Source: an uncultured Ruminococcus sp. (GTDB taxonomy: Bacteria; Bacillota; Clostridia; Oscillospirales; Ruminococcaceae). From it: DNA of 40,627 nucleotides. Each line of letters begins with the position of its first letter. Within the stretch, counting starts at the first letter, position 1. The stretch covers positions 1-40,627 of the forward strand of contig URTF01000011.1 in the NCBI GenBank assembly GCA_900550695.1, read 5' to 3'. Below the pieces are notes generated by a model that saw only the letters and a list, made by a program, of their open reading frames with translations, was not told the DNA's origin and made no database searches. Both the position numbers and the translations under genes were made by a program. Shown here in pieces: positions 15,568 through 23,702 of the stretch.

Positions 15568-17355
15568 ATGCCAACAAGTATAAACGCAAAAAATGCCCGT
15601 CTTCTCCCGGGACTTTTCAAGGAACGGGCTGACGTGAACAGAGCTTATCTTATGGAGCTTAAAACAGAAGATCTCCTGCAGAATTTCTACCTTGAAGCAG
15701 GAATAAGAACAGACCGTGACGTTACCGAGATGCACCTCGGCTGGGAATCCCCCACCTGTCAGCTGCGAGGACACTTCCTCGGACACTGGCTTTCCGCAGC
15801 ATCAATGCTCATCGCCCAAAACAATGACCGTGAACTTAAAGCAAAGCTTGACATTATAATTGACGAGCTTGAACGCTGTCAGAAACTCAACGGCGGAAGA
15901 TGGATAGGCTCGATACCCGAAAAATACTTTGATAAGCTTGCGAACAACGAGTATATCTGGTCGCCGCAGTATACAATGCACAAGACTCTGCTCGGACTTT
16001 ACCACAGTGCAATGTACGCAAGGAACGAAAAAGCTCTTTCTATCCTTGACAATGCCGCAGACTGGTACATCGACTGGACAGCGGAAATGGAAAATAAAAA
16101 CCCACACGCCGTTTACAGCGGTGAGGAGGGCGGTATGCTCGAAGTCTGGGCAGGACTTTATCAGCTCACGGGCAGCGAAAAATACCTTACCCTCGCCAAT
16201 AAATATTCTCACCCGTCTATCTACAAAAAGCTCGCCGACAACGGCGATCCGCTTTCCAACTGCCATGCGAACGCAAGTATCCCATGGGCGCACGGTGCCG
16301 CAAAAATGTATGAGATCACGGGCGATGAAAATTGGCTCGGTCTTGTAAAGCTTTTCTGGAAATGCGCTGTCAGCGACAGAGAGTCATTCTGCACGGGCGG
16401 TCAGAACTCGGGCGAATTCTGGATACCGCCTCACAAGCTCGGAATGTTCATCGGCGAGCGCACACAGGAATTCTGCACGGTCTACAATATGGTACGCCTT
16501 GCCGACTACCTCTTCCGTTTCACGGGTGAAAGCGAGTATCTTGACTATATTGAGAAAAACCTTTATAACGGTTTTCTTGCACAGCAGAACAAGTTCACGG
16601 GTATGCCTGCATATTTTCTCCCGATGAGATCGGGCAGTACAAAAAAATGGGGCAGCAAGACCCACGATTTCTGGTGCTGCCACGGCACGACCGTTCAGGC
16701 TCATACTATCTATCCGCAGCTTTGCTGGTATGAGGACGGCGACCGGCTTATCACAGCACAGTATATCAATTCCGAGTACAAAAAGAACGAAAACGTCACC
16801 GTTACACAGAGCGTTGATATGAAGTATTACAACGACGGTGCGTCCTTTGACGAACACGATGACAGCAGAATGTCCCGCTGGTATATAAAGCTCAATGTAA
16901 ATGCCGCCGCCCCCGAAAAGTTCACCCTTTCTCTCCGTGTCCCGAGCTGGACTGACGGCGAACCTGAGATCTATATCAACGGCGAACGTTGTGACAAAAA
17001 GGCTGAAAACGGATTTATCAGCTTTGACCGCACCTGGAATAATGATACGGTAAATATATACTTCCCTGCTGCGCTCTCAACGTCCTCGCTCCCCGATATG
17101 CCGCAGCTCACAGCCTTTTCGGAGGGTCCGATCGTTCTTGCCGGACTTTGCGGCAAGGACTGCGGAATATATATGAATGACAGCTCTCCCGAAAGTGCGC
17201 TCACTTACACCACCGAGCATACCTACAGCACGTTCCCGTGGCAGCAGAGCGTTTACAGAACATTGAACCAGCCCGAGAACTTTGACCTTGTGCCGCTTTA
17301 TGACATAACCGATGAAAAATACACAGTTTATTTCACAAAGAAAAGCACTAATTAA
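15568..17355 (+). CDS. Glycoside hydrolase of the GH127/GH146 group (beta-L-arabinofuranosidase, DUF1680)
   Basis: A 595-residue cytoplasmic enzyme with no signal peptide, expected to release L-arabinofuranose from plant-derived oligosaccharides. An alpha/alpha-barrel fills roughly residues 1-420 and a beta-sandwich the rest. The zinc-cysteine catalytic site known from family member HypBA1 is matched: acid/base Glu283 (SGEFW), zinc ligands Glu301 and Cys303 (QEFC), Cys370 as likely nucleophile and Cys371 (FWCCHGT). The ATG at 15568 is chosen because GGAGG lies 8 nt upstream; an earlier ATG at 15526 lacks a site. It is the only clear plus-strand gene here. Its end overlaps the convergent AraC gene by 8 bp and its terminator lies inside that gene. 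GH142 or other DUF1680 activities remain possible. Confidence 0.88.
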   Translation: MPTSINAKNARLLPGLFKERADVNRAYLMELKTEDLLQNFYLEAGIRTDRDVTEMHLGWESPTCQLRGHFLGHWLSAASMLIAQNNDRELKAKLDIIIDELERCQKLNGGRWIGSIPEKYFDKLANNEYIWSPQYTMHKTLLGLYHSAMYARNEKALSILDNAADWYIDWTAEMENKNPHAVYSGEEGGMLEVWAGLYQLTGSEKYLTLANKYSHPSIYKKLADNGDPLSNCHANASIPWAHGAAKMYEITGDENWLGLVKLFWKCAVSDRESFCTGGQNSGEFWIPPHKLGMFIGERTQEFCTVYNMVRLADYLFRFTGESEYLDYIEKNLYNGFLAQQNKFTGMPAYFLPMRSGSTKKWGSKTHDFWCCHGTTVQAHTIYPQLCWYEDGDRLITAQYINSEYKKNENVTVTQSVDMKYYNDGASFDEHDDSRMSRWYIKLNVNAAAPEKFTLSLRVPSWTDGEPEIYINGERCDKKAENGFISFDRTWNNDTVNIYFPAALSTSSLPDMPQLTAFSEGPIVLAGLCGKDCGIYMNDSSPESALTYTTEHTYSTFPWQQSVYRTLNQPENFDLVPLYDITDEKYTVYFTKKSTN

Positions 17356-18205
17356 TATTTCTCCGTTCAAATGAATGTTTGTACTCAGTCGGGGTCATGC
17401 CCTCGAGTACCCTGAACACCTTCATAAAATATTTTTCGTCTGTGAAACCGCATGAAAATGCGGTTTCTTTTATTGTTGCACCGTAATTTGAAAGAAGTGT
17501 CTTTGCCGTCCTGACTCTGACTTTGTTCGTGTATCGGACGATAGAAACGCCCATGCTCCGCTTGAAAACGGAAGAGAGATACTCCGCACTGCAGCCAAGG
17601 GCATCCGCAAGCTGCGAGACCTCAAAGGTAAGATAATAGTGATTGTTGATCCATTCCCTCGCCGAGATCACAAGCGGCGGAAGCTCCTGTGTACAGCCGT
17701 TTCGGAAATGTTCCTGAGAAAGCTCCATAAGAAGCAGGCTCATAGCATAATCGGGCATACTCCGTGTGTATGAATTTTCATCAAGGGACATATCCATAAG
17801 CTGATGAAACAGCTGCGCAGTACGTCCCGATGAAGAAAACGCCGCCGTTTCGGGAAGAAGATATGTGTATTCGCCCGTATTCCCGGCATCAGCCGTTTCA
17901 AAGCCGCAGTCCGCATGGAAATGCGTCCAAAGGTAGGAAGGCCTCCCCTCTGCAGAACGTGATCCGTAGTGTTCCTCACCTGCCAGAAGCAAAATATACT
18001 GCCCTGCGGAAACAGTGCGTTCCGTACCGTTCGCAGTAATGTACAAACTGCCCTCCGTTACCATTATAAGAACGTTCTCGTCAAAACGGCGGCGGTGATG
18101 TATAAATCCCGACGGACTTATGAGCTGTCCGCAAACCGAAAAAGAAAGCGGCGTTTTTGTTTTGCATCCGAGCAGCCTCGGTTCGGTATCAGATATGTAT
18201 GACAT
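17348..18205 (-). CDS. AraC-family transcriptional regulator with N-terminal cupin domain
   Basis: A 285-residue regulator. The N-terminal half is an AraC-type ligand-binding cupin (HHRRRFDENVLIMVTEGSLY near residues 38-57, then GEEHYGSR); the C-terminal 100 residues form the double helix-turn-helix (ADALGCSAEYLSSVFK, then AFSCGFTDEKYFMKVF and MTPTEYK). ATG at 18205 is preferred to 18244 because GGGAG lies 7 nt before it. No promoter is seen in the 59 bp to the upstream methyltransferase, so it may be transcribed with that gene. Its proximity to the arabinofuranosidase suggests it controls plant-sugar genes, an inference. A terminator for the opposite strand is embedded in its second helix-turn-helix. 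Confidence 0.88.
   Translation of the reverse strand: MSYISDTEPRLLGCKTKTPLSFSVCGQLISPSGFIHHRRRFDENVLIMVTEGSLYITANGTERTVSAGQYILLLAGEEHYGSRSAEGRPSYLWTHFHADCGFETADAGNTGEYTYLLPETAAFSSSGRTAQLFHQLMDMSLDENSYTRSMPDYAMSLLLMELSQEHFRNGCTQELPPLVISAREWINNHYYLTFEVSQLADALGCSAEYLSSVFKRSMGVSIVRYTNKVRVRTAKTLLSNYGATIKETAFSCGFTDEKYFMKVFRVLEGMTPTEYKHSFERRNIN
17444..17474 (+). terminator. Intrinsic terminator of the glycosidase, inside the AraC coding region
   Basis: A perfect 10-bp stem, GAAACCGCAT (17444-17453) and ATGCGGTTTC (17458-17467), with a GAAA tetraloop and then TTTTATT on the plus strand. It lies 89 bp past the glycosidase stop. The minus strand lacks a T-run after the stem, so it should act in one direction only. 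The same bases encode ETAFSCGF in the AraC protein. Confidence 0.85.
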
Positions 18206-18264
18206 TTTTTCACTCCCTTTTTTCACTTTGACCGGATATTTCATAAAGCTTGTCTGTCGGTTGG

Positions 18265-19062
18265 TCAGGAATGGCTGACCTTCTCCATAACGATTATCTT
18301 GTTGGAAATATTGCTTACGAATTTTATTTTGCCAAGAAATTTATATATCGGTGCGAAAACTGCCATTCCCTCGCAAAGGCTGTGTTCCTCAACGCAGCGG
18401 AAGCCCGGGATGATCTTGTCAAGCTCTGCGCCGTTCTTCACGCCCCATGTGAACTTAGCCTTGCTGCCCTCTATGGATTTTTCCTTTATGCGCTTTGCGA
18501 CCATCGGGTTCATTGTTTCGACAAGCACAACAGCGTGTTCAAAGTTCTTTTCGATGACTGCGAATATCTGCTTCACATCGCTCTCGGAAAGGTACATTGT
18601 CAGACCCTCGATGATAATGAGTGTGGGAACGTTTTTCTCTGCGATCCTGCCGCCCCAGTCGTCCATTGCGGACATTGGTATCTGCGTTATCTTATCGGTC
18701 GGGTTAAGTATCCTGCTGCGGACTTCAATAGTTTCGGGCAGGTCGAGGTTATACCAGTGCGAATAATTCTTCATTCGATAGCAGCGTGTATCAAGACCGC
18801 AGGCAATGTTCACGACAACTGCGTTTTTGAACTTTGCGAGATATTTTTCCGTAAGCCTGTCGAGGACTATCGTTCGTGCGATAACACCGTCATGCATTGC
18901 CTTGTCCTTATCGGCGAGTGAGAAATCGTAATTGAGCTTTTCAATGATCTCGACAGCCTTTTTATCCGAAATTGCGCCCCTCGTTTTTGACTCCTTTGCT
19001 CGTGCATAGATCGTTTGCAGCATGGTTTCGGGAACGCCCGAAAGTGTTATTTTTTCACCCAT
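18265..19062 (-). CDS. SAM-dependent O-methyltransferase of the LCM/TcmP type
   Basis: A soluble 265-residue class I methyltransferase of the leucine carboxyl methyltransferase/polyketide O-methyltransferase family. SAM motif I is NIACGLDTR (about 85-93), followed by the family hallmark NLDLPE (about 105-110) and an IIEGLTMYL segment (about 148-156) that lines the active site. The ATG at 19062 follows AAAGGG. Bacterial members often sit in natural-product or signalling loci, but none of the expected partners is nearby, so the methyl acceptor is unknown. A DtxR/IdeR-like palindrome and two promoter candidates precede it, suggesting metal-dependent expression. The AraC gene follows after 59 bp, probably in the same transcript. 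Confidence 0.85.
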   Translation of the reverse strand: MGEKITLSGVPETMLQTIYARAKESKTRGAISDKKAVEIIEKLNYDFSLADKDKAMHDGVIARTIVLDRLTEKYLAKFKNAVVVNIACGLDTRCYRMKNYSHWYNLDLPETIEVRSRILNPTDKITQIPMSAMDDWGGRIAEKNVPTLIIIEGLTMYLSESDVKQIFAVIEKNFEHAVVLVETMNPMVAKRIKEKSIEGSKAKFTWGVKNGAELDKIIPGFRCVEEHSLCEGMAVFAPIYKFLGKIKFVSNISNKIIVMEKVSHS

Positions 19063-19107
19063 TTTTGATATCCCTTTCTTATATAAAGTATTCTGCCCGA
19101 CAGCATA

Positions 19108-19123
19108 TTAGCCTAAGCTAACC
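19108..19123 (-). promoter_or_regulatory. DtxR/IdeR-like metal-repressor box
   Basis: TTAGCCTAAGCTAACC matches the DtxR-family consensus TTAGGTTAGSCTAACC at 12-13 of 16 positions. It lies about 45 bp upstream of the methyltransferase start and overlaps a weak second promoter (ATGACC at 19127-19132, 16-bp spacer, TAATAT at 19105-19110), a position where a metal-loaded repressor would block transcription. No DtxR-type gene is in the window. Confidence 0.45.
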
Positions 19124-19160
19124 AACGGTCATAAAACAAACAGAAATTCTCTGCTGTTTT

Positions 19161-19189
19161 ATATTATCATATTTACATAAAAAAATCAA
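19161..19189 (-). promoter_or_regulatory. Sigma-A promoter of the methyltransferase-AraC unit
   Basis: Minus-strand TTGATT (19184-19189), 17-bp spacer and TAATAT (19161-19166). The start would be near 19154, placing the DtxR-like box in the 5' untranslated region of this transcript. Confidence 0.5.
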
Positions 19190-19228
19190 GGTCTCCTCAA
19201 AAAACCATCACGATATTTGAACGAGTGA

Positions 19229-19244
19229 ATTATACTAAACACCA
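19229..19244 (-). repeat. Solo end of the TATACTAAACACCA repeat family
   Basis: The 16 bases are the exact complement of 5597-5612 (TGGTGTTTAGTATAAT). No matching arm lies nearby, so this is a single end, 53 bp after the cobalamin operon. I find no intrinsic terminator for that operon in 19190-19296. Confidence 0.5.
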
Positions 19245-19296
19245 TAGCGTTTCAGATGCGCAGTCAGATTTCTCATCAGGAGATACGGGCAAATTT

Positions 19297-19926
19297 TTAT
19301 CTTCCGCCGAATTTATACAAAAGCGCATTGCATATTGCCGCCGCAACATTGCTGCCGCCCTTTCTTCCCTTTGCAACGATGTAAGGAACTCCCGATGCCA
19401 TTATAAGCTCTTTCGACTGAACAACGTTCACAAATCCGACGGGAACGCCTATCACAAGCGCAGGGACAAAGCTCTTGTCACGAATAGTTTCGCTTAATCG
19501 AACGAGCGCTGTCGGTGCGTTTCCGACTGCGTATATCACAGGCTTTCCGAGCCTTGCCGCCTTTTCCACAGAGGCTGTCGCTCTGGTCGTCCCGTTTCGC
19601 TTTGCATCGGCGGCAACGTCCTCATCGGACATAAAGCACATCACCTCACAGCCGAGCTTTTTCAGTGCGGACTTATTCACGCCCGACTTCGCCATATTCG
19701 TATCGGTGACGATGACTGCACCGCTTTTCAGCAGCTTTTCCGCAGTCTGCATAACATTTTCGGAAAAGCAGAGGCTGTCGAGATAGTCGAAGTCCGCAGT
19801 TGTGTGAATGACACGCATCACAACGGGTTTAACATCTTCGGAAATGATCCTGCCGCCGAGTTCGCTTTCGATTATCTGAAAGCTCCGTTTCTCGATATCC
19901 TCGGGCAAAACATATTCAAGGTTCAA
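19297..19926 (-). CDS. cbiC: Cobalt-precorrin-8 methylmutase CbiC
   Basis: Moves the C11 methyl group to C12 to give cobyrinic acid in the anaerobic pathway. The 209 residues are the normal CbiC length, with the conserved catalytic-His region RVIHTTADFDY, the segment VIVTDTNMAKSG and the glycine-rich GVPVGFVNVV. The start is a TTG at 19926: AGGGG lies 8 nt before it and its codon overlaps the TGA of the preceding gene; a longer ATG frame from 19980 would add 18 residues read from the end of that gene and is unlikely. It is the last gene of the operon, although the enzyme acts before CbiA. Confidence 0.93.
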   Translation of the reverse strand: MNLEYVLPEDIEKRSFQIIESELGGRIISEDVKPVVMRVIHTTADFDYLDSLCFSENVMQTAEKLLKSGAVIVTDTNMAKSGVNKSALKKLGCEVMCFMSDEDVAADAKRNGTTRATASVEKAARLGKPVIYAVGNAPTALVRLSETIRDKSFVPALVIGVPVGFVNVVQSKELIMASGVPYIVAKGRKGGSNVAAAICNALLYKFGGR

Positions 19927-20432
19927 AACTCTATCCCCTTTCGTGCGGTGATGCCCTTTTCGTAAGGGTGCTTGACGCACTTTATCTCACTGACATAGTC
20001 GGCTTTTTCAATGAAAATTTCATCGGGGTCTCTTCCCGTGAGAATGACTTCTGCGTTTTCCAAGCCGTCAAAAATAAGCTTCTGCGCACGTTTCTTATCC
20101 ATAAGTCCGTATTTGTAAGCCGCATTGAATTCGTCGACAATGACCATATCGAAACCGCCGCCGAAGGCTTCTTCAAGCAGGCTGTTATGGCAGGCGGTGA
20201 TGTCGTTTTTGTCCGCTTCGGTCATATTTTTGAAAAACGGATAGTGCCTGTCACAGCGGATAACCTTTATGTTCGGCAAAGCTTTGAGCGGCGCAAGTTC
20301 GGACGTTTCTCCGCCTTTCATAAGCTGTAAAAAGCAGACCTTCATTCCCGCCCCCGATGCACGGAGCGCAAGTCCGAGCGATGCAGTTGTTTTGCCCTTT
20401 CCGTCACCGCAGTAGATATGTAAAAGTCCCAT
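19923..20432 (-). CDS. cobO: Corrinoid adenosyltransferase (CobO/BtuR type)
   Basis: Transfers the adenosyl group from ATP to Co(I) corrinoid, making the upper ligand of adenosylcobalamin. The 169-residue protein has the CobA/CobO P-loop YCGDGKGKTTAS at about 6-17 and the conserved IVDEFNAAYKYG segment, followed by ILTGRDP. ATG at 20432 has GGAGG 7 nt upstream and overlaps the cbiA stop (TAATG). An upstream frame from 20468 is rejected because it reads cbiA codons. It is coupled to cbiC through a 4-bp overlap, using a TTG start. Confidence 0.93.
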   Translation of the reverse strand: MGLLHIYCGDGKGKTTASLGLALRASGAGMKVCFLQLMKGGETSELAPLKALPNIKVIRCDRHYPFFKNMTEADKNDITACHNSLLEEAFGGGFDMVIVDEFNAAYKYGLMDKKRAQKLIFDGLENAEVILTGRDPDEIFIEKADYVSEIKCVKHPYEKGITARKGIEF

Positions 20433-21778
20433 TATTTTTCCTCCTTTGAGCGTTTGAACCCGGCGCATTTTCGTGCGAAGTTTGCCGCAGTTTCAATGTT
20501 TGAATAAAAATACAGATGCGGAAAGCCTGCGTACAAATTCTCATTTGCGTGAGCGCATCTCCAACTCCGACCGTCTGTTTTTTTCGCTGTAAAAGCTTCT
20601 CCGCAGTTCGTACTGTCCCAGTAATGGAACTCGTGCGCAGGAAAAGCTTCGCCATTTTTGCAAAGCAAATTGTCACTTTGAGCGGCCATTTTCACATAGC
20701 CGAAACGATTCAGCTTCGGCGTTTTGTAAGCCTTTCCGTCAATTATCCCGACAAGCTTATGCTCGCTGCCGCCGTTGTCCTCCAGCGTTTCGTGAAGATA
20801 CATAAAACCGCCGCACTCGGCAATTGTCGGAATCCCCGACCGAATCATTTCACGGATATTTTCAAGCATAGCCTTGTTTTCCGCAAGCTTTTCCGCATAT
20901 AATTCGGGGTAGCCGCCGCAAATGATAAGCCCGTCCGCATTTTCGGGAACGGCTTTATCATAAAGCGGTGAAAAATACTCTATTTCACAGCCGAGCTTTC
21001 GCAGAAGTAAAATATTATCGGCATAAATGAAGCAGAACGCACTGTCCTTTGCAACTGCGACAACGGGGTGCTCACTTATTTTCGGCAGGCTCGGAGGGGT
21101 GAACTTCGGGAGCGGACTTTCCGCAAATCCGAGCAGCTTATCAAGCTTCAGATTTTTCTCCGCAAGCTCGCCGAGCCGTGATAATTTTTCCTTTATGTCC
21201 GAAATCTCGTCAGCCGTAACAAGTCCGAGGTGGCGGCTTTCAAACATCAGCTCATTCCTTGGAATGAACCCGAAATACTCCGTTCCAAGCTCACGGCAAA
21301 GGCTTTCCGCTTTCTCCGCAAGCTTTTCGGGCAGTTGGTTGAAGATAAATCCAACGATATTGTTCGGCTTTTTGTATTCGAGAAAGCCTTTCATAACCGC
21401 ACCGATAGAGTCACTCATTCCCTTGCAGCCGATGACAATGACCGCAGGCGTTTCGGTTATTTCGGAAACGGAGTGTGCCGAACCTCTGCCGTTTGCGCCG
21501 TCATAGAAACCCATCACGCCCTCGATAACGGAAATATCCGCACCGCCGCCGTTTTCGCAGAGCAGATATTTCAGCGTGTTGTCATCGCAGAAAAAGCTGT
21601 CGAGATTGAATGCCGATGTGCCGATTATTTTTTCGTGGAACATCGGGTCGATGTAGTCAGGACCGCACTTGAACGATGCAACACACATTTTTCTGTTGAC
21701 GAGTGCCTGTAAGACTGCGCAGGTCACTGTCGTTTTTCCGCAGCCGCTGTTTGTGCCGCCGATGATGATCCTTTTCAT
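20432..21778 (-). CDS. cbiA: Cobyrinate a,c-diamide synthase CbiA
   Basis: Glutamine- and ATP-dependent amidation of the a and c side chains of cobyrinate. The 448 residues show an N-terminal dethiobiotin synthetase-like P-loop domain (GGTNSGCGKTTVT, 7-19; CGPDYIDP near 38-45) and a C-terminal class I glutamine amidotransferase domain with the nucleophile Cys322 (TIAECGGFMYL) and IICGGYPEL. Length and domain order are standard. It overlaps cbiET by 4 bp (ATGA), so translation is coupled. Confidence 0.95.
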   Translation of the reverse strand: MKRIIIGGTNSGCGKTTVTCAVLQALVNRKMCVASFKCGPDYIDPMFHEKIIGTSAFNLDSFFCDDNTLKYLLCENGGGADISVIEGVMGFYDGANGRGSAHSVSEITETPAVIVIGCKGMSDSIGAVMKGFLEYKKPNNIVGFIFNQLPEKLAEKAESLCRELGTEYFGFIPRNELMFESRHLGLVTADEISDIKEKLSRLGELAEKNLKLDKLLGFAESPLPKFTPPSLPKISEHPVVAVAKDSAFCFIYADNILLLRKLGCEIEYFSPLYDKAVPENADGLIICGGYPELYAEKLAENKAMLENIREMIRSGIPTIAECGGFMYLHETLEDNGGSEHKLVGIIDGKAYKTPKLNRFGYVKMAAQSDNLLCKNGEAFPAHEFHYWDSTNCGEAFTAKKTDGRSWRCAHANENLYAGFPHLYFYSNIETAANFARKCAGFKRSKEEK

Positions 21779-22962
21779 CGCTTTTTACCTCTTATTATGA
21801 ACACTGGATTTTCCGCAGAAAGCATCGTGTGTGAGCCGATTTTTTTCGTTCTTGTAACGGCAAGCTGAACGATCTCGGGTTCGATTTCATACCGTTCAAA
21901 CGCCGAAACAGCGTCATTCAGCGTTTCAAACGAAACTACCGTCACAACGATAACAGCGTTCGGATTTTTTTCAAATGCAATGTCGGCTATCCCGCCTATT
22001 TTGCCGCTTGAACCGCCTATAAAAACGCTGTCAGGCACAGGAAGAACAACCAACTCTTCGGGCGCACTTCCGCTTATGATCTCGATATTGTCACAGCCGA
22101 ATTTCAGCGCATTTTCACGGGTCAGCTCGACCGCTTCGGGGTTCTTATCGACAGCATAGACTTTCCCGTCAAAGCATTGCAGAGCCGCTTCGACCGACAC
22201 CGAACCCGTTCCGCAGCCAACGTCCCAGCACACGCCGTTCCTGCTCAGTTCAAGCTTTGAGATTACCGTGCTTCGGACTTCCGATTTCGTCATAGGAACT
22301 TTTCCTCGGGTGAAATTTTCATCGGGAATACCTGCCGCTGTCCCCTTTTCAAAGTCGGGATTTTCCGTGACCGCAACAGTCAGCTTTCCAAGCGAAATAT
22401 CGGTAAAATCGGACGCTTTTCCAACAAAGATCCGCTCATTTTCCGAAGCTAAATTTTCGCCGATGTAAATTTTGGTTTCGTTCATTTTGTATTCGCAAAG
22501 CCGCTGACAAAGCTTCGCAGGAGTGATTTCTCCGCCGAGCAGAAAGAAGCAAAATTCGTTACGTCTGACGTTTCGCACGATGCTTGCATTTTCACCGTGC
22601 AGGCTGACAAACTTCATATTTTTCCACGGCTTTTTTATCTTTGAGCAGAAATAAACCGGCGAGGAAATCCCGCTTATTACTTCGTTTTCGATATCTCCGA
22701 TAAGTCCGAGAAGCTTCTCCGCACCGCTGTAAAAACCGCAGTCGCCCGACATCAGCACCGCCGCATTTTCGTACTTTTCACTATGCAGAAATGCAGCTAT
22801 CTCTTCGCTTCTCCAACTGCAAAATGTCGGCTTTCCAAGGCTCTCGAACAGCGCTGTCATTCGACTTGCTCCGATAAGGATATCGGCTTTTTTTATTGCC
22901 GAAAGTGCTTCCGCCGTGAGCGTTTTTTCGCCGTCCATTCCGATTCCGATAATGCTTACCAT
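21775..22962 (-). CDS. cbiET: Fused cobalt-precorrin-7 methyltransferase/decarboxylase CbiET
   Basis: A 395-residue fusion that methylates C5 and C15 and removes the C12 acetate carboxyl. The N-terminal half (about 1-200) is a tetrapyrrole methyltransferase fold (GIGMDGEKTLT, SGDCGFYSG), i.e. CbiE. The C-terminal half (about 217-395) is a class I SAM fold with the loop DVGCGTGSVSVEA near 247-259 and FIGGSSGKIGG, i.e. CbiT. CbiE and CbiT are separate in Salmonella, while CobL-type fusions are frequent elsewhere. It overlaps cbiJ by 7 bp and cbiA by 4 bp. Confidence 0.94.
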   Translation of the reverse strand: MVSIIGIGMDGEKTLTAEALSAIKKADILIGASRMTALFESLGKPTFCSWRSEEIAAFLHSEKYENAAVLMSGDCGFYSGAEKLLGLIGDIENEVISGISSPVYFCSKIKKPWKNMKFVSLHGENASIVRNVRRNEFCFFLLGGEITPAKLCQRLCEYKMNETKIYIGENLASENERIFVGKASDFTDISLGKLTVAVTENPDFEKGTAAGIPDENFTRGKVPMTKSEVRSTVISKLELSRNGVCWDVGCGTGSVSVEAALQCFDGKVYAVDKNPEAVELTRENALKFGCDNIEIISGSAPEELVVLPVPDSVFIGGSSGKIGGIADIAFEKNPNAVIVVTVVSFETLNDAVSAFERYEIEPEIVQLAVTRTKKIGSHTMLSAENPVFIIRGKKR

Positions 22963-23702
22963 TGTTTGTTCTCCAAAAGAATTTTTTCCGTTTCCAAGAG
23001 CGTGTTCCCCGTTTCCGCAGGGCGAAGCAGCACAGCAAATTCAGCACCGCATTTTTTAGCCGCAGATGCTTTCTCGGGAAAACCTCCTGCCGCTCCGCTC
23101 TCCTTCGTGACGAGAATTTCCGCACCGCTTTGACGTATGTGTTCGATGTTTTCTTCCTCGGAAAAAGGACCTTTACCGACTATGATATTCGCAAATCCAA
23201 GCGAGCGGCAGTGTTCCTCTATCCCCTCAGCGGGCAGAACTCTCACACAAATTCGCTCCCGATATTTTTTCACTTTAGTCAGTGCAGGAAGCTCCTTACT
23301 GCCGAGGGTGCTTAAAATTCGCTTTTCGCTGCCGTTGAGATATCGGATAAGTCCGTTCATATCCGTGAAAGTCCTGCCCGAAATATCGGTGCTTTTTTCA
23401 CGGATAAGCCTGTAATATTTTCTGCCCGTTTCGGCGCAGGCGGCTTTGATATTTTCCGTTGCGGCGGTCGCATAAGGGTGAGTTGCGTCAATTACGGTTT
23501 GATAGCCGTGACTTTTTATGAGTGCGGAAATTTCCGCTTCGTCAAGCTTTCCGTTCAGCACATTTATACAGCCGCTCTCGGGGAGAAGCTCTGCACCGTA
23601 ATCGGTCGTTACGGAAACATCAGCGCAAATTTTGTTTTCGGCGCAAAATTCCGCAAGAAGCCGCCCCTCGGTCGTTCCTCCGAATATCAGAATTTTAGAC
23701 AT
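22956..23702 (-). CDS. cbiJ: Cobalt-precorrin-6A reductase CbiJ
   Basis: NAD(P)H-dependent reduction of the corrin ring. The 248 residues start with the family signature ILIFGGTTEGRLLAEF and contain VIDATHPYA and LSTLGSKEL, all typical of CobK/CbiJ. Two adjacent ATG codons exist at 23702 and 23705; the downstream one gives 5-nt spacing to AGGGG and is used. It overlaps the preceding methyltransferase gene by 8 bp. It works between CbiD and CbiET in the pathway. Confidence 0.93.
   Translation of the reverse strand: MSKILIFGGTTEGRLLAEFCAENKICADVSVTTDYGAELLPESGCINVLNGKLDEAEISALIKSHGYQTVIDATHPYATAATENIKAACAETGRKYYRLIREKSTDISGRTFTDMNGLIRYLNGSEKRILSTLGSKELPALTKVKKYRERICVRVLPAEGIEEHCRSLGFANIIVGKGPFSEEENIEHIRQSGAEILVTKESGAAGGFPEKASAAKKCGAEFAVLLRPAETGNTLLETEKILLENKQW

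Noticed and set aside
18261..18282. Hairpin GGTCAG/CTGACC at the methyltransferase 3' end as a terminator
   Set aside because: No T-run follows on either strand, and the AraC gene start is only about 60 bp further on.
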